Assembly: GCF_024266585.1 (NCBI RefSeq)
Contig: NZ_CP100647.1
Span: forward strand, 3,267,001 to 3,331,000
From: Xanthomonas sacchari
GTDB lineage: Bacteria; Pseudomonadota; Gammaproteobacteria; Xanthomonadales; Xanthomonadaceae
Direction of reading: 5' to 3'
DNA length: 64,000 nucleotides
Shown here: in pieces, positions 8,670-18,841 of the stretch
Position numbering within the stretch: the stretch's first letter is position 1
Layout: the number at the start of each line of letters is the position of its first letter
Program-made: the position numbers and the translations under genes
Notes under the pieces: model-generated
Seen by the model: the letters and a program-made list of their open reading frames with translations, nothing else
Told to the model about the DNA's origin: nothing
The model's database searches: none

Positions 8670-8817
8670 GACCGACGACGTCCACGACAAGAGAGATGGA
8701 ACGTTCCCGCTCTATCCAACTGAGCTACCACCCCATCGAAGGGTGGACGGGACTCGAACCCGCGACCTGGAGCTTAAAAGGCTGTAGTTCCATCGGCATT
8801 CGTGGACGCCGGCGGCG
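8670..8817 (-). ncRNA. YrlA-type Y RNA with permuted tRNA-like module, Y RNA 2
   Basis: Outer helix GTCCACGA/TCGTGGAC is perfect (8800-8807 with 8680-8687) and extends outward through further pairs. An internal loop (AUGCC against UCUCUU) follows, then helix GATGGAAC/GTTCCATC (8787-8794 with 8695-8702). The module contains a T-arm (loop UUCGAGU), a 6-bp acceptor stem CCACCC/GGGTGG closed by a 7-nt loop, and a tRNA-grade D-arm (8709-8726). The internal loop carrying CUUG next to GUC resembles the Ro-binding region of Y RNAs. The element is a near copy of the unit 261 bp upstream, and a U4 run follows. It is not a tRNA: arms are permuted and no anticodon stem exists. Confidence 0.88.
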
Positions 8818-8873
8818 AAACCGGGAAGCGGCAACTGCCGCCTCCATCAACTGAAATCCTGCGTCTCCTGCAG

Positions 8874-8899
8874 CCCGGCGGGCCCCATTGCCCGCCGGG
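8874..8899 (-). repeat. Strong GC hairpin before Y RNA 2 (copy of 9135-9160)
   Basis: A perfect 10-bp stem CCCGGCGGGC / GCCCGCCGGG around a 6-nt loop. It is identical to the hairpin behind rsr, 261 bp away, and was duplicated with the Y RNA unit. It is probably a processing, stability or attenuation element separating the RNAs. Confidence 0.6.
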
Positions 8900-8929
8900 T
8901 CCATCGCTTCCATGCAACGCACACAACAA

Positions 8930-9078
8930 GACCGACGACGTCCGCGACAAGAGGGATGGAACATTCCTGCTCTACCAACTGAGCTACCAACCCCATCCCT
9001 GGGGTGGGCGGGACTCGAACCCGCGACCTGGAGCTTAAGAGGCTGTAGTTCCATCGGCATTCGTGGACGCCGGCGGCG
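8930..9078 (-). ncRNA. YrlA-type Y RNA with permuted tRNA-like module, Y RNA 1
   Basis: This is the first RNA after rsr. Helices are GTCCACGA with TCGCGGAC (9061-9068 with 8940-8947, one A-C mismatch), then internal loop AUGCC/CCUCUU, then GATGGAAC/GTTCCATC (9048-9055 with 8955-8962). The tRNA-like head reads T-arm (9008-9024, loop UUCGAGU), acceptor strand CCACCCC, 6-nt loop, acceptor strand GGGGUUGG, then D-arm (8969-8985, GCTCAGTTGGTAGAGC). It keeps canonical tRNA T-arm and D-arm consensus, as expected for a substrate of tRNA-modifying enzymes. Ends are estimated from pairing. Confidence 0.87.
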
Positions 9079-9134
9079 AAACAAGGAGACCGCCATCGCC
9101 GCCTCTTTCAACTCGCATCGTGTTTCTCCCTCAG

Positions 9135-9160
9135 CCCGGCGGGCCCCATTGCCCGCCGGG
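9135..9160 (-). terminator. Strong hairpin just downstream of rsr
   Basis: A perfect 10-bp GC stem with a 6-nt loop begins 22 nt after the rsr stop and has no T-tract. Because the same hairpin recurs before Y RNA 2, a partial terminator or an RNase processing barrier between mRNA and Y RNA is more likely than a full stop. Confidence 0.5.
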
Positions 9161-9182
9161 TAAACCTTGCTTTCGGCCTGCC

Positions 9183-10730
9183 TCACACCACGATCGACCC
9201 GATCCGCTCGACCCAGCGCTTGGCGCCTGCGCCTTCGGCCGCGAACGTGGCCAGCAGGTCGAACACCGCGTCGCTGAAGCCGCCGACATGCAGGATGTCG
9301 GCGCGCTCGACCGTCTGACTGGTGGCCACAGGCTGCAGATCGATGCAGACCATGCGCGCCTGCGGACACCGCGCCTTCAACTCGGCCCAGGCCTGCATGG
9401 TCGCGGTCGCGCCGCTACGGGTGTCGCGCCAACTCTCGTTGTCCGACACCAGCACCAGCAGGTCGACGGGCGCGCGTTGCGCGTTCAACTGCAGCAACGG
9501 CGCGCTGACGCTGGTCCCGCCACCGCACAGGGCGGCCAGTTGCTGCGCCTGGGCGATCACGTCCTGGCGTTGCCGCAAGCGCAGCGACCGCACCTGGGTG
9601 TCGAACGGCAACACCGTGGCGCGCGGATTGACCCGCTGCACGCAGGCCGCGATCAGCGCGGCGACATCCACGCAGCGCACGCTGCTGCTGGCGCCACGGC
9701 GGAAGCCGGTCACCGGTGCGGCCATCGACCCGGACACGTCCACCGCGACCACCACCTTGCCGTCCAACCGCGGCACCTGCCGCGTCGCGATCTCCATCGC
9801 GTCGCGCAGCGCCTGGCCGATCTGCGGCGGCAACTGGCTGGCCGCGGTGCTGGCCACCAGCAACTGGTACGGAAACACCCGGGCGCGCTGGATCTGCGCC
9901 GGATCGCGCAAGCGTGCCGCCACCTGCGCCACCATCGCCGGATCCTCGAACACTCCATGCCGCGCGAAGGTGTTGAGGTTCATGCGCAAGGTCTGCCACG
10001 AGGCGTTCCGTGCCAGCGCCGCCCAATGCGCCGCGGTCAGCGGCAAGGCGGTGTAGTACTGGAACGGCAACTCCGGCAACGCCCCCGAGGGGGCGCGCTT
10101 GAACGCCTCGTACGCCTGCAGCATCGCCGGCAGCGCGTCCTCGCGATACGGCTTGCCCACGACCCACGCGTACAGCGCCTCGCGCTCGGCGTCGGCCGGC
10201 TTCGGGTGGACCATGCGGATCACGTCGGCCAACGACGGCTGCTGGCCGATCGCTGCCTGCACGATGGTCTGCGCCGAGGCCTGCTGCAGCCACTGCCGAA
10301 CCAGGCGCTTGGGCCGCGACCCCAGCGACTTGCGCCCCAGTTGCCCGCTGCGCACGATCTGCACGAAGTTGCGCAGCAGGCGGCCGTTGTCGATCACCCG
10401 CGGGAAGGCCCGTGCGAACAGGTCCGGATCGCGGGTGGTCAGCGTGGCCAACAACAATGCCGGCATGTCCTTCATGTGCGCGACCTGACGTGCGTAAATC
10501 GCGGTCTGCGCGACGAAGGCCGGATCGACCTGCGCGCACAGCCCGAGCACCTGCTGCAGCTGCAGCTCGGCGCCGGCATGGAAGGTGCCGTTCAAGCAGC
10601 CGGTAGCCGCGTACAGCGCCAGCGCCGCCTGCGGCGAACGCGCATAGGCGGCGCCGCCCGCGTCGTTGCGCACGGTCGCCGGTGGCAACAGCGCGCCACG
10701 CGAGGACGAGAACAAAGTGATGTTGGCCAT
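9183..10730 (-). CDS. rsr: Ro-family RNA-binding protein Rsr (TROVE plus vWA domain)
   Basis: A 515-residue bacterial Ro60 orthologue. Ro proteins are ring-shaped RNA chaperones that bind Y RNAs on the outside and misfolded or 3'-tailed RNAs in the central hole, and in bacteria link Y RNA to PNPase and RNA repair. Residues about 15-340 are HEAT-like TROVE repeats (for example IYARQVAHMKDMPALLLA, NFVQIVRSGQLGRKSLG). Residues about 345-515 form a von Willebrand A domain with a complete MIDAS start DVSGSM and a downstream VLVSDNESW. ATG at 10730 has AGGAG 8 nt upstream. It is the first gene behind the sigma-54 promoter and precedes four Y-RNA-like elements. Confidence 0.96.
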   Translation of the reverse strand: MANITLFSSSRGALLPPATVRNDAGGAAYARSPQAALALYAATGCLNGTFHAGAELQLQQVLGLCAQVDPAFVAQTAIYARQVAHMKDMPALLLATLTTRDPDLFARAFPRVIDNGRLLRNFVQIVRSGQLGRKSLGSRPKRLVRQWLQQASAQTIVQAAIGQQPSLADVIRMVHPKPADAEREALYAWVVGKPYREDALPAMLQAYEAFKRAPSGALPELPFQYYTALPLTAAHWAALARNASWQTLRMNLNTFARHGVFEDPAMVAQVAARLRDPAQIQRARVFPYQLLVASTAASQLPPQIGQALRDAMEIATRQVPRLDGKVVVAVDVSGSMAAPVTGFRRGASSSVRCVDVAALIAACVQRVNPRATVLPFDTQVRSLRLRQRQDVIAQAQQLAALCGGGTSVSAPLLQLNAQRAPVDLLVLVSDNESWRDTRSGATATMQAWAELKARCPQARMVCIDLQPVATSQTVERADILHVGGFSDAVFDLLATFAAEGAGAKRWVERIGSIVV

Positions 10731-10777
10731 CTCAGGCTCCTGGCGGGAACGGCCCGCGTTGGTAATGCCCAGGTATC

Positions 10778-10793
10778 GCAATGGCCGTGCCAA
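10778..10793 (-). promoter_or_regulatory. Sigma-54 (-24/-12) promoter of the rsr-Y RNA-rtcBA operon
   Basis: The minus strand reads TTGGCACGGCCATTGC, a complete match to TGGCAC-N5-TTGC. Transcription would begin about 12 nt downstream, leaving a short leader before rsr at 10730. The gene for the cognate enhancer-binding protein RtcR is divergent and adjacent, and the AT-rich 10795-10910 stretch is where its upstream activating sites should lie. Confidence 0.85.
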
Positions 10794-10914
10794 CTTTCCC
10801 AAAAAACATTTAATACATTGATTTAAAAGAAATAATTTCCAATCGACAAGACCCAGCTGCTTGCCCTACAGTGGATATTTATATAAATTCAGCGAAATTC
10901 TTATAAGGATGGAT

Positions 10915-12525
<1,611 letters not shown>

Positions 12526-12740
12526 GTGATCGCCCGACCACCTCACGCGTTCGGGCATGCGACCCTGCGAGACACGAAAGGGCCGCAACCGGGCTGGCCA
12601 AGAAAACGCAGTGACGGAACCACCCTACCCGCGGCGGCGCAACACGCAGACCCCGCGCGTGCGACAGCCAGGCTCAGATCAATCGAACGCCCTGCCCTGT
12701 CTGCCCGGTCGCCACGCAGCGCCCAGCAACGTGCGCCGGC

Positions 12741-13229
12741 TCAGCCCGCGCACTTCGCGCAAAGACCGTGCACTTCCAGGGTCTGCGCCTGCGGCTGGAA
12801 CCCCAGCGCCTTGGCGCGCTGCTCCAGTTGCGCGACCACCTCGCGGTCCTCCAGCTCCACCGCGCTGTGGCAGCGGTCGCAGATCAGGAACGGCACCGAA
12901 TGCTGAGCACTGCTCGGGTGGTGGCAGGCGACGAAGGCGTTGACCGACTCGAGCTTGTGCACGAAGCCGTTGGCCATCAGGAAGTCCAGCGCGCGGTACA
13001 CGGTGGGCGGGGCGTCGGCGCCCACGCCCTTGCCTTCGCGCACCCATTCCAGCAGGTCGTAGGCCTTCACCGGGCGCCCGGCCTCGGCGATCAGCCGCAG
13101 CACGTTGGCACGGATCGGGGTCAGGCGCAGACCGCGCTCGCGGCTCACCCGCTCCACCACCTTGACGAAGTCGGCAGCGTCGTGGACGTGGTGGTGCGGC
13201 TCGGTGCAGGCGGTCTTCTTGCTGGACAT
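12741..13229 (-). CDS. zur: Fur-family zinc uptake regulator Zur
   Basis: A 162-residue Fur superfamily repressor. The winged helix reads LRLTPIRANVLRLIAEAGRPVKAYDLL, followed by PTVYRALDFLMANGFVHKLES. Zinc-structural cysteine pairs CDRC and CAKC are visible in the dimerisation domain, and HH-rich segments are at the N-terminus (EPHHHVHD) and mid-protein (ACHHPSSAQHS). The CxxC pairs and the FLICDRCHSAVEL context fit Zur rather than Fur. It starts 16 bp after the gltX stop, so the two are probably co-transcribed. No obvious palindromic Zur box was seen nearby. The 215 bp between it and rtcR show nothing recognisable. Confidence 0.87.
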   Translation of the reverse strand: MSSKKTACTEPHHHVHDAADFVKVVERVSRERGLRLTPIRANVLRLIAEAGRPVKAYDLLEWVREGKGVGADAPPTVYRALDFLMANGFVHKLESVNAFVACHHPSSAQHSVPFLICDRCHSAVELEDREVVAQLEQRAKALGFQPQAQTLEVHGLCAKCAG

Positions 13230-13245
13230 GGCGGTCTCCCGGGAA

Positions 13246-14652
13246 TCAGCTTCCCGCTGGGATCTTGATGAGCGCGGCGTCGATGCGTTTCAAGGCCTCG
13301 TCGCGACCGGCCAGGTAGACGGTCTGCGAGATGTCCGGGCTGACCTGGGTGCCGGTGATGGCCACGCGCAGCGGCTGCGCCACCTTGCCCATGCCGATCT
13401 CCAGCGCCGCGGCGGTATCGTGCAGCGCGGCGGCGACGCCCTCCAGGCTCCACTGCGGCAGCGCCGCCAGCAGCTCCCGGGCCTTGCCCAGCGCCAGCTC
13501 GGCGCCCGGCTTGAGATGCTTGGCCACCGCCGCGTCGTCGTAGCGGGTCAGCGGGCGGTACCAGACCTCGGCCTTCTCGGCCATTTCCTTCAGGGTCTGC
13601 ACGCGCTCGCGCAGCGCCACCACCACCTCGGCCGCGGCCGGGCCGGCGGCCGGGTCGATGCCGAGCTTGCGCAACTGATACTCCAGCTGCGGCGCGATCG
13701 TGGCCGGATCGTCGCTCTTGAGGTAGTGCTGGTTGACCCAGCCGAGCTTGGCCATGTCCAGGCGCGCGGCCTTGGAATTGACGTCCTTGACGTCGAACAG
13801 GTCGATCAGCTCCTGGCGCCCGAACAGTTCCTGGTCGCCGTGCGACCAGCCCAGCCGCGCCAGGTAGTTGATCAGCGCGTGCGGCAGGTAGCCGGCATCC
13901 TTGTACTGCATGACGTCGGCCGCGCCGGTGCGCTTGGACAGCTTGGCGCCCTGCTCGTCGAGGATCATCGGCATGTGCGCGAACTTCGGCACCGGCGCGC
14001 CCAGCGCCTGGTAGATGTTGATCTGCCGCGGGGTGTTGTTGATGTGGTCGTCGCCGCGGATCACCTCGGTGATGCCCATGTCCCAGTCGTCCACCACCAC
14101 CGCGAAGTTGTAGGTGGGGTAGCCGTCGGGACGGAAGATCACCATGTCGTCGAGCTCGCTGTTGGCGATCTCGATGCGGCCCTTGATCAGGTCGTCGAAC
14201 GCCACCACGCCCTCGGTCGGGTTCTTGAAGCGGATCACCCGGTTGGGATCGTCGCGGTGCGGCAGGTTCAGTTCGCGCGCGGCGCCATTGTAGCGCGGCT
14301 TCTCCTGCCGCGCCATCGCCGCTTCGCGCATGGCGTCCAGTTCCTCGCGGGTCTCGTAGGCGTAGTAGGCCTTGCCCTGCGCCAGCAACTGCTCGGCGAC
14401 CTCGCGATACCGGTCCAGGCGCCGGGTCTGGTAGATCGGGCCTTCGTCGTAGTCCAGGCCCAGCCACTCCATCGCTTCCAGGATCGCGTCGATCGCCGCC
14501 TGGGTGCTGCGCTCGCGGTCGGTGTCCTCGATCCGCAGCACGAATTCGCCGCCGCGGTGGCGTGCCTCCAGCCAGCAGTACAGCGCGGTACGCGCGCCGC
14601 CGATGTGCAGGTAACCGGTGGGACTGGGGGCGAAACGGGTGCGGCAGGCCAT
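13246..14652 (-). CDS. gltX: Glutamyl-tRNA synthetase
   Basis: A 468-residue class I aminoacyl-tRNA synthetase charging tRNA-Glu. The HIGH motif appears as [14 protein letters not shown] (H16), and the second signature as GAKLSKRTG. In between are the GluRS insert [11 protein letters not shown] and the [12 protein letters not shown] motif. The C-terminal anticodon-binding region is complete ([28 protein letters not shown]). The start at 14652 begins [13 protein letters not shown], a standard N-terminus; no strong Shine-Dalgarno is visible. It is followed after 16 bp by zur. Confidence 0.97.
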   Translation of the reverse strand: MACRTRFAPSPTGYLHIGGARTALYCWLEARHRGGEFVLRIEDTDRERSTQAAIDAILEAMEWLGLDYDEGPIYQTRRLDRYREVAEQLLAQGKAYYAYETREELDAMREAAMARQEKPRYNGAARELNLPHRDDPNRVIRFKNPTEGVVAFDDLIKGRIEIANSELDDMVIFRPDGYPTYNFAVVVDDWDMGITEVIRGDDHINNTPRQINIYQALGAPVPKFAHMPMILDEQGAKLSKRTGAADVMQYKDAGYLPHALINYLARLGWSHGDQELFGRQELIDLFDVKDVNSKAARLDMAKLGWVNQHYLKSDDPATIAPQLEYQLRKLGIDPAAGPAAAEVVVALRERVQTLKEMAEKAEVWYRPLTRYDDAAVAKHLKPGAELALGKARELLAALPQWSLEGVAAALHDTAAALEIGMGKVAQPLRVAITGTQVSPDISQTVYLAGRDEALKRIDAALIKIPAGS

Positions 14653-14814
14653 GGAACGCTCGAAACGACGGGAATCGGGCGATTTTACCTTGCCGTGGCG
14701 GCGCCTGCTGGCGCCGCGGGATTCGGGAGTGGGGATTCGGCAGTGGTGCAAGCGGCTTGGTGCCGAGGGGACAGATCCTGGCGAGCCGTCTGCGCAGTCG
14801 CAGGGGACTTCCCG

Positions 14815-15699
14815 CTACGCGAAGCGGCTCAGCTCCGCGCGCACCACGGCCGGGGCCAGTTGCCCGCGCCAGTCGCGGTCGTTGGCCACCTGGGCGTTGC
14901 CGCGGCTGGCCTCGAACGCGGCGAAATCCAGCTCGGCGATCGCCCAGACCTGCTCGCCGCGGGTCTGCGCGACGATGCCGTCGGCGGGGAAGCCGGCGTC
15001 CATCGGTGCGTACAGCGTCGCCTCGCCGGTGTTCACGTCCAGCGCCGGGCTCCATTCGGCGACGCCGGCGGTCACCGACTGGGCCACGAAGATGCGGTTC
15101 TCCAGCGCCCGCGCCAGGCACCCCACGCGCACGCGGGTGGCGCCGGCCTCGGTGTCGGTGCAACTGGGCACCACCAGCAGGCGCGCGCCGGCTTCGTACT
15201 GCGCGCGCACCGGCAGCGGGAACTCGCTGTCGTAGCAGACCGCCACGCCGGCACGTACGCCCTCGGCCTCGAACACCTTCAGCGCCTCGCCGCCGTCGAT
15301 CAGGCCGGTGGCCTTTTCGAAGCCGGTCAGCTGCAGCTTGTCCTGCCAGCCGTGGCCGCCGTCGGGGGTGAACCAGTAGGCGCGATTACGGTAGCGCCCC
15401 TGCCCGCCGTCCAGCAGGAAGCTGCCGGCGACCACGTGCAGGCGATGGCGCCGCGCCAGGTCGGCGAACAAGGCCATGTACGGCGCATGCAGCGCCTGGA
15501 TCGCGGCGAGAGAGGCCGGCAGCCGCGCCGACACGGCCGTGCCGAAGGTCGCGGCCAGTTCCAGCGACAGGTACTCGGGCAGCACCGCCAGCTGCGCGCC
15601 GGCCCGCGCGGCCTCGCCGAGCAGCACGGCCTGCTTGTCGGCGAAGGCGGCGAAATCGGCGGGCGCGCCGATCGGATACTTGGCGACGGCGACTTTCAT
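14815..15699 (-). CDS. Carbon-nitrogen hydrolase (nitrilase superfamily)
   Basis: A 294-residue C-N hydrolase. The Glu-Lys-Cys catalytic triad is visible: E in AVLPEYLS, K in [11 protein letters not shown] and C in [12 protein letters not shown]. This architecture covers omega-amidases, N-carbamoyl amidases and aliphatic amidases; the substrate cannot be told here. ATG at 15699 overlaps the stop of the upstream GNAT gene by 4 bp (ATGA), so they are translationally coupled. The pairing of a nitrilase-family hydrolase with an N-acetyltransferase is a recurring arrangement, and joint action on the same amine or amide is an inference. Confidence 0.88.
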   Translation of the reverse strand: MKVAVAKYPIGAPADFAAFADKQAVLLGEAARAGAQLAVLPEYLSLELAATFGTAVSARLPASLAAIQALHAPYMALFADLARRHRLHVVAGSFLLDGGQGRYRNRAYWFTPDGGHGWQDKLQLTGFEKATGLIDGGEALKVFEAEGVRAGVAVCYDSEFPLPVRAQYEAGARLLVVPSCTDTEAGATRVRVGCLARALENRIFVAQSVTAGVAEWSPALDVNTGEATLYAPMDAGFPADGIVAQTRGEQVWAIAELDFAAFEASRGNAQVANDRDWRGQLAPAVVRAELSRFA

Positions 15700-16301
15700 G
15701 CGGCAGGCTCCAACGCACGGGTCCAGAAACCCAGGGTATGCGGCGTTTCGCCGCGGTCGACCTCGTTCCACGGCAGGTGCATGCGCAAGGCCGGCTGCGG
15801 CTGGTAGCCGCGCTTGCGCCAGAACGCATCGTTGCCGCGATAGTCCGGCGGCCGCCGCGGATCGTCGGGCGCCCGCTCCACCGAACAGAACGCGGTCAGG
15901 CGGAAGCGGCCGAGATCGCGCGCGTGCGCCTCGCGCCCGTCGAAGAAGGCGTGGCCGACGCCGCGACCGCGGTACTGCGGCGACAACACCGATTCGCCGA
16001 AATAGAACACCTCGGCCGGGTCGATACCGCTGCCGGCGAAGGCCGCGGCGAAGGCGTCGGCGTCGTCGGCCAGCGGCAGCCCGGTGGAGGCGCCGACCAC
16101 CCGCTCGCCGTCGCTGGCCAGCACGAACACGCTGTCCGGCGAGGCGGCATAGGCGGCCAGGTAGTCGCGTTCGTAGCCGAGGTCGCCGTCGTAGAGGTAG
16201 GGCCAGTCGCGGAACACCGCGATGCGCAACTGTGCGACCGCGTCCAGGAACGGCACGATCCCGGCGCCGCGCAGGCGCTGAATGGAGAGCGGAGAGTGCA
16301 T
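15696..16301 (-). CDS. GNAT-family N-acetyltransferase
   Basis: A 201-residue GNAT enzyme. Acetyl-CoA-binding motif A is [28 protein letters not shown] split over residues about 101-130, with the Q/RxxGxG/A-type core YRGRGVGHA. The C-terminal part ([14 protein letters not shown]) matches the usual motif B helix. It lies upstream of and overlaps the carbon-nitrogen hydrolase gene. The substrate is unknown. Upstream (16302 onwards) begins the minisatellite, so its promoter must lie close to or within repeat DNA. Confidence 0.82.
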   Translation of the reverse strand: MHSPLSIQRLRGAGIVPFLDAVAQLRIAVFRDWPYLYDGDLGYERDYLAAYAASPDSVFVLASDGERVVGASTGLPLADDADAFAAAFAGSGIDPAEVFYFGESVLSPQYRGRGVGHAFFDGREAHARDLGRFRLTAFCSVERAPDDPRRPPDYRGNDAFWRKRGYQPQPALRMHLPWNEVDRGETPHTLGFWTRALEPAA

Positions 16302-16766
16302 CCGTGCACTCTACCGCAAGCGTTTCCCTGGCGCTGCCTGCCTGGCGATGCCCTTGCCATGCGCGTCCTTGCCGCCTCCCTGCGCGGGCGTCCTGCCCGT
16401 GCCGTGACGCATGCGTTTCCTTGCGCTATCTGCCTAGCGATGCCCTTGCATGTGCCTCCTTGCCGCGTCCCTGCGCAGGCGTCCTGCCCGTCCCTTGACG
16501 CATGCGTTTCCTTGCGCTGTCTGTCCGGCGATGTCCTTGCGTGCGCGGCCTTGCCACTGTCCCTGCTTGGGCGCCCTGCCTGTCCTGTGCCGCATGCGCC
16601 TCTTGCACTGCCTGCGTGGCGATGCGAGTGCGCACGCCCTTGCCGCTTCCCTGCACCCGCGTCCTGCCCGTCCCGTGACCGACGATGGCGTCCTGCCACC
16701 ACCGGCATGGCTGACGCCGATGGCCATCGGGCCGGCCATGGTCGCGGTCGACGTGGGCGCCCGGCC
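16302..16766. repeat. Four-unit 92-bp minisatellite in the intergenic region
   Basis: Four degenerate tandem units begin at about 16321, 16414, 16505 and 16597 (spacing 93, 91 and 92 bp) and end near 16690. Each carries CGTTTCCTTGCGCT, a GGCGATG(C/T)CCTTGC block, a CCTTGCC...TCCCTGC block and GTCCTGCCCGT. The period is not a multiple of three and units shift frame, so the long ORFs crossing it are not believable genes. The remaining ~75 bp before 16767 show nothing further. Confidence 0.8.
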
Positions 16767-17204
16767 TCAGCGCCACCAGCGGCACAGCAGCGCCGCCTGC
16801 GCCGGCAGCACCAGGAGCCGCGCACGGCCCTGCGCCTCCCAGGTGACGAAGCCCGCTGTGGACGCATCGGCGGCGTCCTGCGCGCCCTGGCCCGCAGCCC
16901 AGGGCGCATCGCGACGTAGCGGGCGCCAGGGGCGATAGCGCCATGGCGCGGCGTCGCCAGCCAAGGCCGCACGCGCCTGCAGTGCGCTGGCCAACAACGT
17001 TGCCGCGTCGCCGGCCAGGGCGGCGCAACTGCGTTCGCTCAAGCGCAGCCAGAGGGCCCCGCCGCGGTCGGCGGCGGTGACCAGCGCGGCCTGCGCGCTG
17101 CGCGCCAGCAGCGTCGGCAGGTTGCCGGGGTGCAGGCCCTGGGTCTCCAGGGCGGCCGGCAACAGCGCCTGCAAACGGCGGTGCAGATGACGGTGCGCGA
17201 GCAT
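16767..17204 (-). CDS. Hypothetical protein downstream of creD
   Basis: A 145-residue protein of unknown function, rich in Ala, Leu and Arg, with no signal peptide or obvious motif. It is judged real because a strong GAGGAG sits about 8 nt before its ATG and it follows creD by 22 bp in the same orientation. Sequence features: an N-terminal basic stretch (AHRHLHRRLQALLP), a central SERSCAALAGDAATLLASAL helix, and a C-terminus ending LLCRWWR. Its place at the end of a creBCD-like operon suggests a role with the CreD membrane protein or in the same response. Confidence 0.65.
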   Translation of the reverse strand: MLAHRHLHRRLQALLPAALETQGLHPGNLPTLLARSAQAALVTAADRGGALWLRLSERSCAALAGDAATLLASALQARAALAGDAAPWRYRPWRPLRRDAPWAAGQGAQDAADASTAGFVTWEAQGRARLLVLPAQAALLCRWWR

Positions 17205-17226
17205 GTCCGGCGCTCCTCGCGGCGGC

Positions 17227-18585
17227 TCAGCGCAGCGCCGCGCCGAGCGCGTACCAGTCGATCCGGCGGGTGATCCACATGATCGCGCCGAGGACGCCGA
17301 ACAGCAGCAGCGAGCCCATCAGCAAGGCGTTGTCTTCCGAGGCCAGCAGGCCGTACAGCGCGCCGTACAGCGCGGTCAGCATGGCGGCGAAGCCGGCCGC
17401 GCGCAGGCGGCTGCGCAACACCCCGGACAGATAGAAGAACTGCAGCCCGATACAGGCCGCCGCCGAGACCAGATACGCCTGCCAGAACGGGATATGCTCG
17501 GACAGGCTGAGCAGCAGCAGGAAGAAGATCGCCAGCGCCAGGCCGACCAGCAGGTACTGCAGCGGATGGATCGGCAAGCGCTTGATCAGTTCGAACAGGC
17601 CGAAGGCGACGAAGGTCAGCACCACGAACAGCAGGCCGTACTTGCTGGCGCGCTCGGCCTGGGTATACACGTCCACCGGGTCGACCAGGTCCACGCGCAG
17701 CGCGTCCAGGTCCTGGCCGCCGGATTCCGGAAGCGGCGACGGCGCGCGGGTCTCCAGCGCGGACTGCAGCTGCGCCTGCGCACCGGTCGCCAGCGACGAC
17801 AGCGCCCAGCTCGCCTGGAACCCCTGCGCGCCGATGCGGCGCTCGTTGGGCAGGAAGCGGCCGCCGAACAGCGGATGCGGCCACGGCGAACTCAGCGCGA
17901 TCTGATTGTCGTCGCCGACCGGCACGATCGACAGCGCCTGGGTGCCGTCGAGCACGAACTCCATCTGCACGTCGTGCAGGTCGGCGAGCCGCCCCTGCTG
18001 CGCATCGTGCAAGGCCGGCAACAAGGCGTGCACGCCCTTGGAAAGGTTGGCCAATCCCTCCGAGCCCGGCTGCAGCGGCAGCGCGCGGCCATCGGCACGC
18101 AGGTTCGGCGTGCCGACCAGCCCGCGCACGTCCTGCAGGCCGATCACCAGGTACGGCGTGCCATAGCGGCGGCGGTCGGCGGCGGCGTAGTCGAGATCCT
18201 CGAACTCGGCCTTCAGCCGCGCATGCCAGCTGTAGACCTGCACCTTGAACAGGCCGATGCGGCGTTGCGACGGTTTCAGTTCGCCTTCGACCTGCAGCCG
18301 CCGCGGCGCCTGCAGCACGTAGCCGCTCTCGGTCTCGCGCTTGGTCACGCGCTTGCCGTCGGCATCGAGCACCGCGACGTCGCGCTCCTGGGTCCACGGG
18401 ATCACCCGCAGCGGGCCGAGCAGACGCTGTTCGCCGGCCTTGCTCTGCGACACCCGCTGCACCGCCTCCTCGCGGTAGTGCTGGCGGTCTTGCACGGTGC
18501 CGCGAATCATCAGCAACGGGATCAGCAACAACAGGATCAATCCGCCGATGGTGGCGAATCGCAGGAGCAGTTTCAGGGACGTCAT
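17227..18585 (-). CDS. creD: Inner-membrane protein CreD
   Basis: A 452-residue CreD family protein. One N-terminal membrane segment (residues about 8-27, GGLILLLLIPLLMIRG) is followed by a ~290-residue periplasmic domain. Family motifs RETESGYVLQAPRRLQVEG and RRIGLFKVQVYSWHARL are visible. A C-terminal bundle of about five membrane helices follows (LLFVVLTFVAFGLFELIK, LQYLLVGLALAIFFLLLLSL and others). In Stenotrophomonas and Pseudomonas relatives, creD is activated by CreBC and affects envelope and beta-lactam responses. Here it follows creC by 256 bp of repeat-bearing DNA and precedes the unknown gene at 16767. Confidence 0.93.
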   Translation of the reverse strand: MTSLKLLLRFATIGGLILLLLIPLLMIRGTVQDRQHYREEAVQRVSQSKAGEQRLLGPLRVIPWTQERDVAVLDADGKRVTKRETESGYVLQAPRRLQVEGELKPSQRRIGLFKVQVYSWHARLKAEFEDLDYAAADRRRYGTPYLVIGLQDVRGLVGTPNLRADGRALPLQPGSEGLANLSKGVHALLPALHDAQQGRLADLHDVQMEFVLDGTQALSIVPVGDDNQIALSSPWPHPLFGGRFLPNERRIGAQGFQASWALSSLATGAQAQLQSALETRAPSPLPESGGQDLDALRVDLVDPVDVYTQAERASKYGLLFVVLTFVAFGLFELIKRLPIHPLQYLLVGLALAIFFLLLLSLSEHIPFWQAYLVSAAACIGLQFFYLSGVLRSRLRAAGFAAMLTALYGALYGLLASEDNALLMGSLLLFGVLGAIMWITRRIDWYALGAALR

Positions 18586-18841
18586 GGCCGCCTCGCGTGT
18601 TGGGAGGGCGCCAGGATGCTGTCGCTGCGTGGGCGGGGTTTGAGGCGAATTTGAAGTGGGTGTGAAGTGGGAGGATTCGGGATTCGGGATTCGGGATTCG
18701 GGATTTGGGATTGGGGATTGGGGATTGGAACGCCGGCGTACTTGCGACGCGGCGTGCGCCCCACTGTGGGAGGGACTTCAGTCCCGACGCGGGAACGCCG
18801 GCACCCCACATCCAGCGTGCCCTCGCGCGAATCGATCCTGC
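18586..18841. repeat. Heptamer (GGGATTC/G) array between creC and creD
   Basis: A run of GGGATTC units changing to GGGATTG (18671-18727), then half of a TGTGGGAGGGACTTCAGTCC repeat (about 18763-18793). This separates creD from creBC, so creD may have its own promoter or read-through through the repeats. Confidence 0.7.

Noticed and set aside
8580-9025. Three stretches with perfect tRNA T-arm and D-arm consensus, at first sight tRNA genes or a tRNA cluster
   Set aside because: The D-arm follows the T-arm instead of preceding it, the acceptor strands are joined by a 4-7 nt loop, there is no anticodon arm, and the outer helices fit Y RNAs. They are called Y RNAs.
16426-17028. Long open frames through the 92-bp repeats
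   Set aside because: The period is not a multiple of three, translations of successive units do not match, and no start signal is present.
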